Shown here in pieces: positions 1 through 11,551 of a stretch of DNA of 64,000 nt. Source of the stretch: Danio rerio (taxonomy: Eukaryota > Chordata > Actinopteri > Cypriniformes > Danionidae). The notes under the pieces are model-generated. The model saw nothing but the letters and a program-made list of their open reading frames with translations, was not told the DNA's origin and searched no databases. Position 1 is the stretch's first letter. Every line of letters begins with the position of its first letter. Location: the NCBI RefSeq assembly GCF_049306965.1, contig NC_133182.1:39607001-39671000 (forward strand). The letters are read 5' to 3'. The position numbers and the translations under genes are program-made.

Positions 1-11
1 TCATAACAAAG

Positions 12-835
12 TGTCAGGGTTCTGCCACTCTGGTCTTGTGAATTCTTGTTTTGGTGGCAGAGTCCGGACACTAGCCCTGTTTTGTCCTGTTTCTGTCATT
101 GTGTGTGTCTCTGTGTGTGCGTGCGCCATCAGACACCGACACGCGCGCACTTGTAGTAGTGTTTGTGTTTTGTTCTGTCGGCATCACGCTGTTTCATTCT
201 CATCGTCTTCGTCTAGTTTCTTTCGGTTTTGGGTGACGCTGAGATGAAGCATGCGCGTTGCATATGTGTGAGCGCACTGTAAGGTGTATCTATCGTGTGC
301 TCGTGTCTTGCGTCTGTAGTCAAAGCACGTGGCTATGTGTTTACATTGTGGTCATGTGCTTTTGTGTGCTTCAGTGTTGTGCTTGTGTTGTCATGAACAT
401 GCGGTTAATGAGTTCTCTCATTGGCTGCATGTTCTTGTCTTGTTTTATGTGAGCGCATGCCTTGTGTTGTCTCTATGTCATGCACTCTCCCGTCTTTTGT
501 CAAGTCTCACCCTCCTTGTTAACCTATTATTAGTTAATTATGTTCATCTTTTTGTGTGTTAATTTACTACAGTTTATAATTCCCTCATTTCTGCTGTCCT
601 GTGCCAGTTCGTCATTGTACATCACTGTATGTAGCCTTGTCTTGTTGTTTGTTACCTTGTTCCAGTCCTGATCCCCGCCAGCCTTCCATCCTAGTTTGTT
701 TTGATTGTTAATTTGTTTTATTAGTGTTTTTCCCCCTCAGGGTTGTTTATTTTGCCTTTTATTTTATTAATAAATAATATTAATTCACTCTGCAATTGGG
801 TCCTCGTTCCTTTTTCCCCTCACCCGACCATGACA
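12..835 (+). mobile_element. Solo LTR of an LTR retrotransposon
   Basis: An 824-bp segment begins TGTC and ends GACA, the TG...CA ends usual for LTRs. It is flanked on both sides by the same 6 bp, ACAAAG (6-11 and 836-841), read as the target-site duplication. A polyadenylation signal AATAAA at 769-774 sits about 60 bp before the end and sets the orientation as +. No internal region or second LTR follows, so it is a solo LTR left by LTR-LTR recombination. It lies in an snx1 intron, antisense to the gene. The superfamily (Gypsy-like or retrovirus-like) is not resolved. The matching flanks suggest it is not very old, but one LTR alone cannot be dated. Confidence 0.75.
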
Positions 836-1139
836 ACAAAGGTCTTCTGGAATTATTAAAAGCAGGACAGTCCAATTCTAGTTAAAATATTTAAAAGTTC
901 TTAATCGAGTAAAAATACTGTTTCAGAAAAATCAAGTCAATACTAAGTGTTTTTTTCTTAAAACAAGTAAATATCTGCCAGTGGGGTAAGTAAAATAATT
1001 TTGTTTTCACTTTGAACTGTAGAATTAAAAACATTCTAAGTAATAATTTCTAAATTACATAAACTTATATATTCTGTATAAATAATTATAAAAGTAATTA
1101 AATACAATTCTGTGGCTGTTAGTCATCTATAATTAGACT

Positions 1140-1222
1140 CAATGTTGCATATTGTGTGATACGATTATTGTGGATGTGCACATTCTAATATCAATGCTAA
1201 ACAATATATTGTGCAGCCCTAG
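1140..1222. mobile_element. Possible terminus of a hAT-like element in snx1 intron
   Basis: The stretch ends in GTGCAGCCCTAG at 1211-1222, the reverse complement of the TAGGGCTGCAC terminus found on many fish hAT-type non-autonomous elements. The matching other end was not found, so only this terminus is claimed. The rest of 842-1353 is AT-rich intron with nothing else I recognise. Confidence 0.3.
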
Positions 1223-1353
1223 TGCAAAAACAATACTTTAATGTCAACTTTACTTCGTTTTTCTACTAGTTATTCACTTAGTGTCAATCAAAGAATCGAG
1301 TACATAACCCACAAATACATTATTTACACATAAAAATAAGGATAATAACATAC

Positions 1354-4300
1354 CTATTTTCTCTGGATTTGTAACGGCAATGTTTAGCTCAAACTGGTCT
1401 CCACTTTCTTCCTCTTCTAACTGTTAAAGTCCAAAAGCATTCAGTTAAAATTAATAAATCATTATTTCAGTGCAACTGAAGTCAAATGAAGGGTCTTGTT
1501 TAAGTACCTCCTCCATGGTCTTGGTGACGATGCTGGGTTTGAGTATGGAATTAGGGACATGTGTGGTGTTGCAAGCTGATGCAGTCGGCCCAATGATCTC
1601 TCTCCTGCCTTGACTGGTGGTGTTGGTGAGGGTCAGTTCTACTGTGGCCTCTGGAGAACACATAAAGGAACAGAGGTTTGAACTATTTCAGTAACAGTAC
1701 ATAATCATTACATTTAATATAGTATTATTTATGGGAACCAGTTCTTTGCCTTTTTCGTTTTTTAACTCATTTACATTTTGTTCATTTACCTTCAGCTTAG
1801 TCCTTTTATTAATTAGGGGTTGCCACAACGGAGTTAACCACCAAAAAATATTTATCAAGTGACTATCATGCCAGTCAGTTATTACTGCATATAAACTACC
1901 GCTTTCAGACACAGGCTTTGTTTTATTGTAACCACTAGACAAATCATTATATACAACTGCCTGTAAAATCATCTGCTCATAAATGTAGCTGAAATTATTG
2001 AGGGTGCTTTCACACCTACACTTTTGTCTCATTTGCCCAGTTAGTGCGGTTCGTTTGGCATATGTGAACAGGGCAATCGCGCTCTGTTCCACGCCAAAGT
2101 AATCGCTCCGAGACCGCCTGAGTGAGGTGGTCTCGGCTCGATTGAAACGAACCCTGGAGTGGTTCGATTGCAGTGAGAAAGCGATCCGAACCGAGCGCGG
2201 TTATTTCACAGTGTTTTATGGATATGTAATAGGCATACGGCTATATGAAGAGAGAATTATGAGTAGGGCGGGCAGTTTTGCGAGTCTCCGGATGACCGCA
2301 AACAAGTGATGATCTCCCGGTAATCTTCCGTCTCCCTCCCGGTCCTCAAATAGGCATCATCGTGCACACTTCTCACCCATTCCCACCGCATCTCTCCTCA
2401 GACACATCGCGCACCCACCTTGTCATTCACCACCAAACCACCACCTCTCCTGACAGCTGAGCGAGACTCTGCAAAATAAACCCTGACACTCTGACCAATG
2501 TGAGGAGAGTTTACTCGCACGTGACTTGTTTTAGCTCTTTTGGTCCGATTAGAAACTTTGCAGTGTGAAAGCGAACTGCTCCAAGAGCAAAGAACAACAA
2601 TGTAACATTTGTAATCTCTGTTTCGGAACAACTGAATCAATTCACAGGTGTGAAAACACCCTTAGTCTACAGGTTTAGGTATACCGGTTTCAGTTTAACA
2701 TTTGCAGTGCCTCTGAGTCTTACATAACCAAAACAATGAACAAATTGTAATTCTGACAGATTTCTTTACCAAGGTTTTTCATCAAACTTATATAATGTGA
2801 ATATGTATATATATATATAAGGGGTGTAACGGATCATGGTTGATCTGTGATTCGAATGGATGACAACCCATGGTTCGGAACACACGTGACCCGTGGATTA
2901 ATGCATTTTACTGGTAGATTAATCTTAAATCTGTAATGATCACAGAGAGAGATCGCCTCTCGCGTCATTCAACTCGCATAATATGATGATGGAAGAAGTT
3001 GTGGTAGGTTATTGGGGATGTGATGGGTTTCTTATGTCATTAAAGGTGTTTTCTGTCACTACTTGTTTAGCCTGCATGAATGCATTCAGTGAAAGCTGCA
3101 CGATTAATTATTAAAAGTTTGGGATCTCAACACCCATGCAACATAAGTTATAAATTATGGTGATTTGTATATGTTTATTTATCCTTCAAAGAGCTGCATT
3201 CAAATCTGAAAATGCAAAAATCAAGAGAGAGATTCAGTCTTTAGTCTTGAGTTAGTTTTGAAGTTACAAACACACAATTAAAACAGAAGTTCTGGGATAA
3301 CAGTAATTTAGATATAAGCACTGATGTTTATGTTAAAGATTAAAATCATCGTCATGTACTCAAAAATTAAAGTTGTAGGCAGCAATTACCTTCTTTAATC
3401 AATACAAGGCAACAACTAGCCATAAGAGTTAAGCCACTGAATACTTTTAACCGTGAGGTCTGTGATCCTTTATATCACTAATATATATACTTTCTGTTAT
3501 TTTTGAAAGTTTGTACTGATTACCTTTTAATTAATTCTACACAAACATTTAATGTTTCAATAGTTCTTCTCGAAGAAAAAACGTTTACTATACCTTTTGA
3601 ACTCAGTTTGAAGAAGTCAAGCAAGCTGGTGTTTTTACACAGTATTTACATTTGAAGCAAAATGTGTTAAGAAGACTTGTTCACTTTTTTTCAAACACTT
3701 GTCAATTTCCACCTATAAACTTAATTTAAACAAAAAAGTAGTGCCTATAATGCACTGACAGATATTTGTTCATACTTTAAGAATAACATTTATTTACCAT
3801 TACAATAAGAGGCCTTAACTATTATGTGCCGACATTAGACAAAATGTCTGAGTTAATTCTGTATTGCACAACAATTGGAAATCCAAAACGGTTTGACTTT
3901 CTTCTGTTGCATACATAAGAAGATATTCTGTAGCCATAGACATCCATAGTGTTTGTTCCTCTTACTATTGAAGTTGACAGTTTTCAGCTTTCTTCCGAAC
4001 ATCTTCTTTTGTAGTTTGAAACGATTTAGGGTGTGTAAATAGTAAATACATTTTCATTTTTGGGTTGAACTAAGGATGGGCCAACATTGTAATAAAAATT
4101 TAAGTAAGACATTAATCAAGGATTAATTTAAAAGTAATTATATAGTAATTAAGGCCACTTAATATAAAGTGCAAACAACCTGAATTTTGCGTCCAGCCTA
4201 TAATTAATTTCAGATAACAAAACAGTAAAAGAATATATAAATTCAATGGATTTAAAATGATTTTTTAAATATGTAAACAACATCTGTAAATTAAGGTTAA

Positions 4301-4920
4301 ATAGATGTCTTGTTGTTGTTTACACCTCAGGTAAAGCATCTTTTCATGAACTGTCGCCTTATATTTAAAGACAAAGGCGGTATTCATTTTATGCTCTCCA
4401 GTAAACTCATTACGTATTTATTGGCTCATTATGAGCAAGGGTGCAAGGAGAAATACCAGTGAACAGATCCAGCTCTTCATCAGAGTGAAGACCATTAGTG
4501 GTGTGATGGACATCGCTCCTAATGTACGAGCCCTCCTCGCTGAAGATATCGCCCTCATCGGGAGCAGATGTCGGTGTGGTCGGTTTACTCTGGAAAAAAA
4601 ACACATCAACACGTGATAACAACGTAGCAGCCCATAAAATAACTGCGTGAGAAACAGAATAGCATAATAAGTCAAAATGCTGCAGACATATACAATTAGA
4701 CTTGTCTTATATAAAATGACACATTTCTCCATATATCGACTCAAAAAGATGTTAAACCAAGCAGAATATTGGCTAAAAACAGGAGTCTTACTCTGGCGCC
4801 GGTAAATATGTCCTCTCCTTCATCCTCCTCGTCGCTGTCCAGCACTCGGGCGTCTATTTCAGCCTCCAGATCTTCATTATCCGGGAATGGAGGAGGATTC
4901 CGCCCGCAGCTGCCTGACAT
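1354..4920 (-). CDS. snx1: Sorting nexin 1, first four coding exons (partial)
   Basis: SNX1 is a PX-BAR sorting nexin that bends endosomal membrane and works with retromer in endosome retrieval. Four minus-strand exons join in frame: 4920-4792 (start codon at 4920), 4589-4457, 1650-1508 and 1420-1354, all with AG/GT borders. They total 472 nt, or 157 residues plus one base. The N-terminus reads MSGSCGRNPPPFPDNEDLE. It carries three acidic DIF/DLF motifs (EGEDIFTG, DEGDIFSE, EELDLFTE), which in SNX1/SNX2 are known to bind the SNX27 FERM domain. EATVELTL and LEEEESGDQFEL followed by NPEKIG match the stretch just before the PX domain of SNX1 better than SNX2. PX and BAR exons lie beyond the window start. 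Fish have snx1a and snx1b; which this is was not determined. Intron 2 is 2.8 kb and full of repeats. Confidence 0.9.
2001..2662. mobile_element. Non-autonomous DNA transposon, 662 bp, in snx1 intron 2
   Basis: Terminal inverted repeats of 17 bp bound the element: AGGGTGCTTTCACACCT at 2001-2017 and AGGTGTGAAAACACCCT at 2646-2662, with one mismatch. The inside is GC-richer than the intron and repeats 'cgaaccgag / gatccgaaccgagcg' type words. No transposase is encoded; the short open frames inside are incidental. I found no clear target-site duplication, so the superfamily is left open. Confidence 0.7.
2663..3889. other. Intron sequence with weak repeat traces
   Basis: This is AT-rich intron 2 of snx1. 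A short (TA) run at 2805-2818 is followed by AAGGGGTGTAACGGATC at 2819-2835, which resembles the start of a common fish DNA element, but no matching far end was seen. Nothing else is recognisable. Confidence 0.35.
3890..4072 (-). mobile_element. Fragment of an abundant cyprinid short DNA element
   Basis: The end TTTTTGGGTTGAACTA (4057-4072) is the reverse of the TAGTTCAACCCAAAAATGAAAA terminus seen again and again in cyprinid DNA. The inside (AGAAGATATTCTGTAG, CATAGACATCCATAGT) matches the remembered body of that element. Only one terminus is visible, so this is a fragment. Recognition is from memory. Confidence 0.55.
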
Positions 4921-5340
4921 CGCTTGGGTAACGTTAGCCCGAAGAATATATATGCGAAAAAAGCAATCTAACGGTTAATGTTTTGACGTTGGCGTATATT
5001 CTACCTGGCTGTGTGTTACAGGTATGCGCGAGGATTGAATTTCACTGCTTGGTTACCTCAGCCTACTTAAAAACATCCGCTGAGGGCTCTGCGCTCAGGC
5101 TCAGCAACAGCGCTGAAGCGATACCGCCGCCTCATGGTCTGGAGCGAACACTGCAGATGCTGTAACAAGAAAGCATCCACCGCTCCCCTCACAGGGTCGT
5201 AGTTGAACATTTTTATATTTGTCGGGAGCTGAGCAGTGCATACAGTTTTTATTCGTCTTTGTTAACGTTAAAATTTGAAAATAAAGTTTCATTGTAAACT
5301 CACAGTGCAATAACTAATATTAAAAATTTTATTTTAATAA
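4921..5340 (-). promoter_or_regulatory. 5' UTR / promoter side of snx1 and start of intergenic DNA
   Basis: This is the sequence upstream of the snx1 start codon on the minus strand. It is less AT-rich than its surroundings, with a CpG-bearing stretch around 5080-5190, as expected for a housekeeping promoter. No TATA box at a convincing distance was seen and the transcription start cannot be placed. Open frames here are short and incidental. Confidence 0.4.
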
Positions 5341-5346
5341 TGCATT

Positions 5347-5392
5347 GATGACGACGATGATGATGATAATAATAATGATAATAATAATAATG

Positions 5393-5426
<34 letters not shown>
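5347..5426. repeat. (ATG/ATA)n microsatellite
   Basis: A run of GAT, GAC and AAT triplets grades into pure (AAT)n. The following 5427-5677 is AT-rich and shows nothing recognisable. Confidence 0.9.
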
Positions 5427-5427
<1 letters not shown>

Positions 5428-5677
5428 GCCCAGATCTCTTTTCAAAACATGGCAATAGCCATGCAAGCAAAATCTCACAGATCTCTCATTTAAACTAATA
5501 TTTTATACAGGATGCTTTATATTAACATATTTGTGCATATACATTCAGTAAATCGGTTCCAAAGCAAAAACTAACTAATAAAATAAACAATTAAAAAGGA
5601 TAAATATGTGTAGACCCAAATTAATGCGTTTGGGGAACATTTTTTAAAACTTTAATAAAGAGGAAGAGAATTTACCA

Positions 5678-6020
<343 letters not shown>

Positions 6021-6252
6021 GATGTTTAGTTAAGGACGATTTTCAAGTTCAAAAGTAAAACTATCCTAATTAGAAAAAACGGGGAAAATCAGTATTTATT
6101 TAGGTTTATGGGCCCTCTATTAATATGCCTAACAATTATTAAAGCATTTTCTGTATTTAATAACAAAGATTGTACAAACATACAGCTCGTGCTGCTCTAA
6201 TTGACTGAACGCTTAAATCAATTGTTTACATTTAAATGACCCTCGTCATTCT

Positions 6253-6266
6253 GTCACCGCGGCAAC
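6253..6266 (+). promoter_or_regulatory. RFX X-box (U1)
   Basis: GTCACCGCGGCAAC fits the X-box consensus GTNRCC, 0-3 bases, RGYAAC at every fixed position, with a 2-base spacer. X-boxes are bound by RFX factors and mark many cilium and sperm genes. It lies 110 bp upstream of the first ATG of the ORF, within the range usual for such sites. Confidence 0.6.
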
Positions 6267-6362
6267 CTGAGTTGGTTTACAAAGTCATCAACCCTGATCA
6301 GCGCTACTAAACTCTGAACTAATCTCCTGTCGACTGACTTACATCAATTTGAGAAGTTGTTC

Positions 6363-6839
6363 ATGATGACTCTGCGACGATCAAGAAGGACCAGGACTCT
6401 CCCTGGACACCTCAGGGACTTCTTGCTGGAGCGCACCATGTCGGACACCTCCGTGGAGCAGCGACACCTGCGGAACGCGGCTGTCCTTCCTGCCCTCCGT
6501 CCTGCAGCTTCCGTCTCCCCAGTGGGTGAGTGTCCACAGGAGGAGCCCCTCTCCATCCACGGTAGGAGTGTGCAGGAATTTCAGACCGTCTACCACAGTG
6601 TGATGGACTCCCCCGTGAGGAAGCGTGCAGGTCGGTACACTCTTCAGCACGGACTGGAGGTAAAGCAGCGGCTGTGGGAGAAGCTGGACCGGCCTGCACT
6701 GCTGGAGACCGAGCTGCCTGACGGACGTGTGGTCATCACAGAGGTCAGATCCAGGTCCAGTGTCCCCCCTCACATCGTGGTGGACATCAGCAAGGAGCCG
6801 CTGCCCAAGGAGCCCCCGAGGAAGAAGCCCAGGCACTGA
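6363..6839 (+). CDS. Array gene, 158-codon ORF of unknown function (U1)
   Basis: I do not recognise this protein. It is intronless as read, and GC-rich in an AT-rich unit. Two ATGs stand side by side; the second (6366) has an A at -3 and is the better Kozak match, giving 157 residues. The N-terminus is basic (LRRSRRTRTLPGHLRDFLLE), a proline-rich middle follows, then VYHSVMDSPVRKR and a charged segment LEVKQRLWEKLDRPALLETE. The C-terminus PPRKKPRH looks like a nuclear localisation signal. There is no signal peptide, membrane segment or known domain. Across the seven copies there are four variable sites, three silent in this frame. U1 alone has GGA for the Gly of LPDGRV. Antisense frames exist but change residues at the sites silent here. 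The N-terminal RR..R.LP..L.DF pattern vaguely recalls linkers in retroelement polyproteins, a weak resemblance only. Confidence 0.6.
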   Translation: MMTLRRSRRTRTLPGHLRDFLLERTMSDTSVEQRHLRNAAVLPALRPAASVSPVGECPQEEPLSIHGRSVQEFQTVYHSVMDSPVRKRAGRYTLQHGLEVKQRLWEKLDRPALLETELPDGRVVITEVRSRSSVPPHIVVDISKEPLPKEPPRKKPRH

Positions 6840-7519
<680 letters not shown>

Positions 7520-9099
7520 TGAAAAGTGTAGCCCCCCCATAACCCCCAACCAAAAAAAAAAATTTAAATTAAAAGTGTTTGGAAAAAACACTTTTCAGTG
7601 CTTTGAAATGGGTGGATCTTCTTTTTTATCAAAACACATAAATAAAATCAATTGATTATTTCAGCAAACATGTAATACTTAAGGCCCTGGGGTAAAATAA
7701 AGATAAGGGACCACTTAAAAATATTATTGGTTATCCTGAAATGAATGAATACAAGTTATTGTGAAATTCTGTGTTTAATGTTACAAAATTGACTCAGAAA
7801 TTACCACCGAAAGAAGATTTCAAGTCATTATTGAGATAAATGTGATAAGAAGTAATCAATTAAATATTTACTGAAAATAGTCTACAATATCAAGAAACTG
7901 ATACAGATTTAAATGGCACAAAAGTGTGAAAATGATGGCAAAATTATTTTGTGCATGTGAATTATCCCTTTTTTTCAAATAATAATGTTTATTGTACTTT
8001 ATTGCATTTTAATATGAAAAAATATATAATTTTTTAAAAATGAAATAATCCTCAAAATAAGAATCTAAATCTTTCAGTAGGTGGTAGTAGTGTCTAATGA
8101 GTGAGATGATTTGGTCAAACAACTGAATCATTCAACAAAGAAGTAAAGCGCTCTCTGGACTATTTAAAACACGGATTCATTCACAAAGTATAAAGTATAT
8201 CTTTTGTGGTTATTAAGGTCAAATTTAATGCAATTCTCAGTAAGTTTTGAATAAATAAAAAAGTAAATTTGACCTAATTTACGACATGAATTTCTATAAT
8301 CTCTGAGTAACCATGAGCATAAGATTAAACTGAGTTCAGAGTTTAATTAAAGAATTATTATTGACCTAGAGATTACTAATACTATATTACTACTACTACT
8401 ATTAGTGAGGTGCGAGGCCAGACATTTTAAAATAAGTGGACCTTAGTGAAATAGGGTTGGGCCTTAGTGCCTACTCTTAAACTCAGTGTATAATAACTAG
8501 TTTCTTATATTTATGATCTCTGATAGTAACTGATTTAACGAGTGACAATTTTTACTATCCAATCCTCATTTCTAAATAAATTTATTGCAAAAACGTGCAA
8601 AGAATCTGAAATCATTTACTTTGAGGCCAATAGAAAAGTGACATTGCTATTCAGCTATAAATATATAAATATAAGCATTTTAAAAATGATTCTGGCACTA
8701 AATTTGTTTTCTCTTTATCAAGCTAGAAAAAACAACACAATGGCAAGATGAAAACATAAACTACAATAGGTGTTTATTTGCTTTATAACAGGCTGTGATA
8801 AACTGATTGGCAATTCAATTATTGGCAACTATTGCAGTAACAGTGATACACACAGTGGCCATTAGCTAGCATTAGTAATTTATTATTACTACTAATAAAT
8901 ACATAAGTAAAACATTTCTTGACTTCATGAATTTTTGCTGCATTAATCACCCCTATAGAAAACACTTTGCACAATAAAAAGGCTGAATCATTCTCTCCCA
9001 GTAGCTGGTGCGTACAGTACAGATCAGCAATGATGAGCAGTGAAGACTCTTACTTCACTTTATTTAATCAAATGTGTAAAGTTCATTGAATTACACCCA

Positions 9100-9257
<158 letters not shown>

Positions 9258-9835
9258 ATATGTTTGGAAAGCAACAGTTGGACAGTTCATTTGTTGTGCA
9301 CAGGAGGGGGACTTTAAATTTGACCTAGTTTGTTTATAGTGAATGACATTTGGTGTTTTATAATTATTGCAATACATATTATAAATGCAGTTTTCAGGGT
9401 CAAGCAGTCAGATTTACTGTTGTGTTAAAAACAACTAGAACTGGAAATGGATTAGAATAGATTTAATACACACCAGACTCCTCTCTAATGAAATAAAAAC
9501 TTTCTCAATGAATTTCTCCAGATGTAGATGCCCAAAGTCATCTTCCTGCTGCATGTTTATTCTTGAGGCATTCATCAGTACAGTAACATGAATGCTCTTG
9601 TGCGCAGGAAGAAGTTCCTCAGACAGGAAGTGAAGAGCAGTACTTTGGGAAGCCCTGCTGCTGCGCTTCTAGAGCACTTGCAGTCCAGATACTGGATCTC
9701 TGCTCACCTGCAGTCGACTCAACACTGATGCAGCACCAGGTGGGTCCTCCTTCACTGTCACTCTGTGCTGTTGACAAACGAAAGCTTTTGGTTACCTTGG
9801 ATTGAGCCTGTTTCACACACTACATGGCATTCATT

Positions 9836-10116
9836 GAAATATGAAGTCAAAATTATTAGCCCTCCATAAATTTCTTTTCTTTTTCAAATGATGTTTATTA
9901 GAAGAAGGAATTTTTCACAGTATTTCCTTGTTTTTTTTTTCTAGGTAAAAAAAAAAACAAAAACCTTTGGATCAATATTATTAGTTTTCTAAAGCAATAT
10001 TGTTTTCGATTGTCTACAGACCAAACCACTGTTATACAATGACTTGCCTAATTACCCTAACTTGCCCAGTTAACCTAATTAACCTAGTAAAGCCTTTAAT
10101 TGGCACTTTAATCAGA
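9836..10116 (-). mobile_element. Short DNA element, same family as 11552-12020, decayed (U1)
   Basis: It begins ATGAAGTCAAAATTATTAGCC and ends in the reverse complement of TTAACTAGGTTAATTAGG, both diagnostic of the element at 11552. It is reversed relative to that copy and sits in a dbr1 intron. U3-U6 lack 34 bp here (ACAGACC...TTGCCT), which U1 and U2 keep. Confidence 0.7.
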
Positions 10117-10440
10117 AATTTTGGTCCATATTGACATGATAGCATCACGAAAGCAGTTGCTGCAGATTTGTCGGCTGCACATCCATGATGCGAATCTCCC
10201 GTTCCACCACATCTCAAACGTGCTCTATTGGATTGAGATCTGGTGACTCTGGAGGCCATTTGAGTACAGTGAACTCATTGTCATGTTCTGACATATTTCC
10301 AGTCTTAGATGATTCGCACTTCATGACATGGCATGTTATCCTGCTGAAAGTTGGCATCAGAAGATGGGTACACTGTGGTCATAAAAGGATGGTCATGGTC
10401 AGCAACAATATTCAGGTAGGCTGTGGTGTCAACAAGCTGT
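10117..10440 (-). mobile_element. Tc1-like transposase remnant (U1)
   Basis: Read on the minus strand, the segment gives S.A.FQQDNMPCHE, then LKWPPESPDLNPIEHV, then VQPTNLQQL-type sequence. These hold the second D and the E of the DDE catalytic triad of Tc1-like transposases (QQDNAPCH and SPDLNPIEH in the family). Only the C-terminal third is present, with frame changes between blocks and no inverted terminal repeats, so it is dead. It lies in the dbr1 intron, next to a decayed short element. Confidence 0.9.
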
Positions 10441-11179
10441 TTGTCCCTTCAGGCTAAGAATAATGAATAATGCTGCCCTGAAGATAAGCAAGTTTCTCTA
10501 ACATGACGAATGTGTTCCTTCAAGTAATGATCCTGCTGTTTCTGTCATCCAGCATGTTTTAGTATGAAGTGAGATCCAGAAGTAGATTCAGTTGTTTTGT
10601 CATTGCAGATTGTGGAGGAAGCTCCTACGTGAAGCTTAAGCTTGATCCAGAATGGCTGGCCATCCTGAAACGACCTTCAAAAGCCATCCCACACTTTCTG
10701 GAACCCTCCGCTGGACAACAGACTACACAGCAGAGACAAAATACATTACAATGATCACAGCGGTTCATTTTCTGATAGCTTGCTGATACCATATTCATTT
10801 CCATTTCTAAGTATTTCAGCATCCTGTTCCTCTGCTTCTTTCAGGTGGGACTTCAGTCCATCTACATCCTGCTGGGCAAAGCGGACAGACTTACAGGGAG
10901 GAGTTTATTCAGCCTTCTTTGATGACTAGAATATTTAGAAGAACTGGATTTGTCGGAATTAAAATTTAAGACAATATAAATGACTTTATCCTCACTTTTG
11001 TTCAATTTCTAGTGTACTTGTTAAATAAAACTTTTAATTTCACAATGTTCTTTGACAAAAAACTCACTTTAAGTTATTCAACATTGTAATATGATGTTAC
11101 AAAAGCTTTTTATCTCAGATAAATTCTGCTATTTGAATGTGTTTAACATCAAATAAAAAAGTACTCAAATGGTAAAAAA

Positions 11180-11317
11180 ATTTATAATAGTAATAATAGT
11201 AATAACAATAACAATAATAATAATAATAATAATAATAGTAATAATAAAATAATAATAACAATAATAATAATAGTAATAGTAATAATAACAATAATAATAT
11301 TAATAATAATAATAATA
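11180..11317. repeat. (AAT)n microsatellite with AAC/AGT interruptions (U1)
   Basis: A triplet run AAT/AGT/AAC. Equivalent tracts follow the dbr1 fragment in U2-U6 with small length changes. The next ~90 bp contain GGTTTGGTGAGCAGAAGAGA, a word common in cyprinid repeats. Confidence 0.9.
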
Positions 11318-11551
11318 GGACTGTTTTTGCTGTGCTTTGGAGTAAATGCAGGTTTGGTGAGCAGAAGAGACTTAAATGAAGAAGAAACTTAATAAGAGTT
11401 AGCTTAATAGATAGTGTTTTTTTCCCTATAAAAAATTATTGTGTTAAAATCAAAGATATTTTAATTATTTTAGATGTTGTAAATTTCTTTGTTAGTCACT
11501 ATTTTATCATTTATTTTGTAAAGTACTGTTAACATTTTAAAAAATTATATA

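Larger units (their letters stand above)
9608..11030 (+). pseudogene. dbr1 (lariat debranching enzyme) gene fragment (U1)
   Basis: DBR1 cuts the 2'-5' bond of intron lariats. Three decayed exons can be read. Exon A 9608-9739 has intact AG and GT borders and gives KKFLRQEV, LGSPAAALLEHLQ and RYWISAHL; a small deletion then shifts the frame before LMQHQ at the donor. Exon C 10609-10733 opens with IVEEAP, shifts to LDPEWLAIL, and ends in another frame with WNPPLDNRLHSR. Exon D 10845-10929 starts WDFSPS and ends at a stop. A poly(A) signal AATAAA is at 11024-11029. These match the middle to C-terminal part of DBR1 in order. The degraded stretch 9780-9830 probably represents the exon holding FLALDKCLPH. 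Introns are kept, so it is a segmental copy, not a retrocopy. The 5' exons with the metallophosphoesterase core are absent. At least two frame changes make it non-functional. Confidence 0.85.

Noticed and set aside
11-562. Several short frames at the window start
   Set aside because: They fall within the solo LTR and have no recognisable product.
2127-2309. 60-codon frame in snx1 intron 2
   Set aside because: It sits inside the 662-bp non-autonomous DNA transposon.
6381-6836. 151-residue antisense frame opposite the array ORF, and a 95-residue one
   Set aside because: Sites that are silent in the + frame change residues in the 151-residue antisense frame, as expected if the + frame is the coding one. 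Neither antisense frame has a recognisable domain.
8542-8751. 69-codon frame after the AT-rich stretch, repeated in each unit
   Set aside because: AT-driven, no ATG start at its first codon, no domain, no exon-like borders.
10032-10259. 75-codon minus-strand frame in the dbr1 intron
   Set aside because: It lies in the left part of the Tc1 transposase remnant, out of the transposase frame for most of its length.
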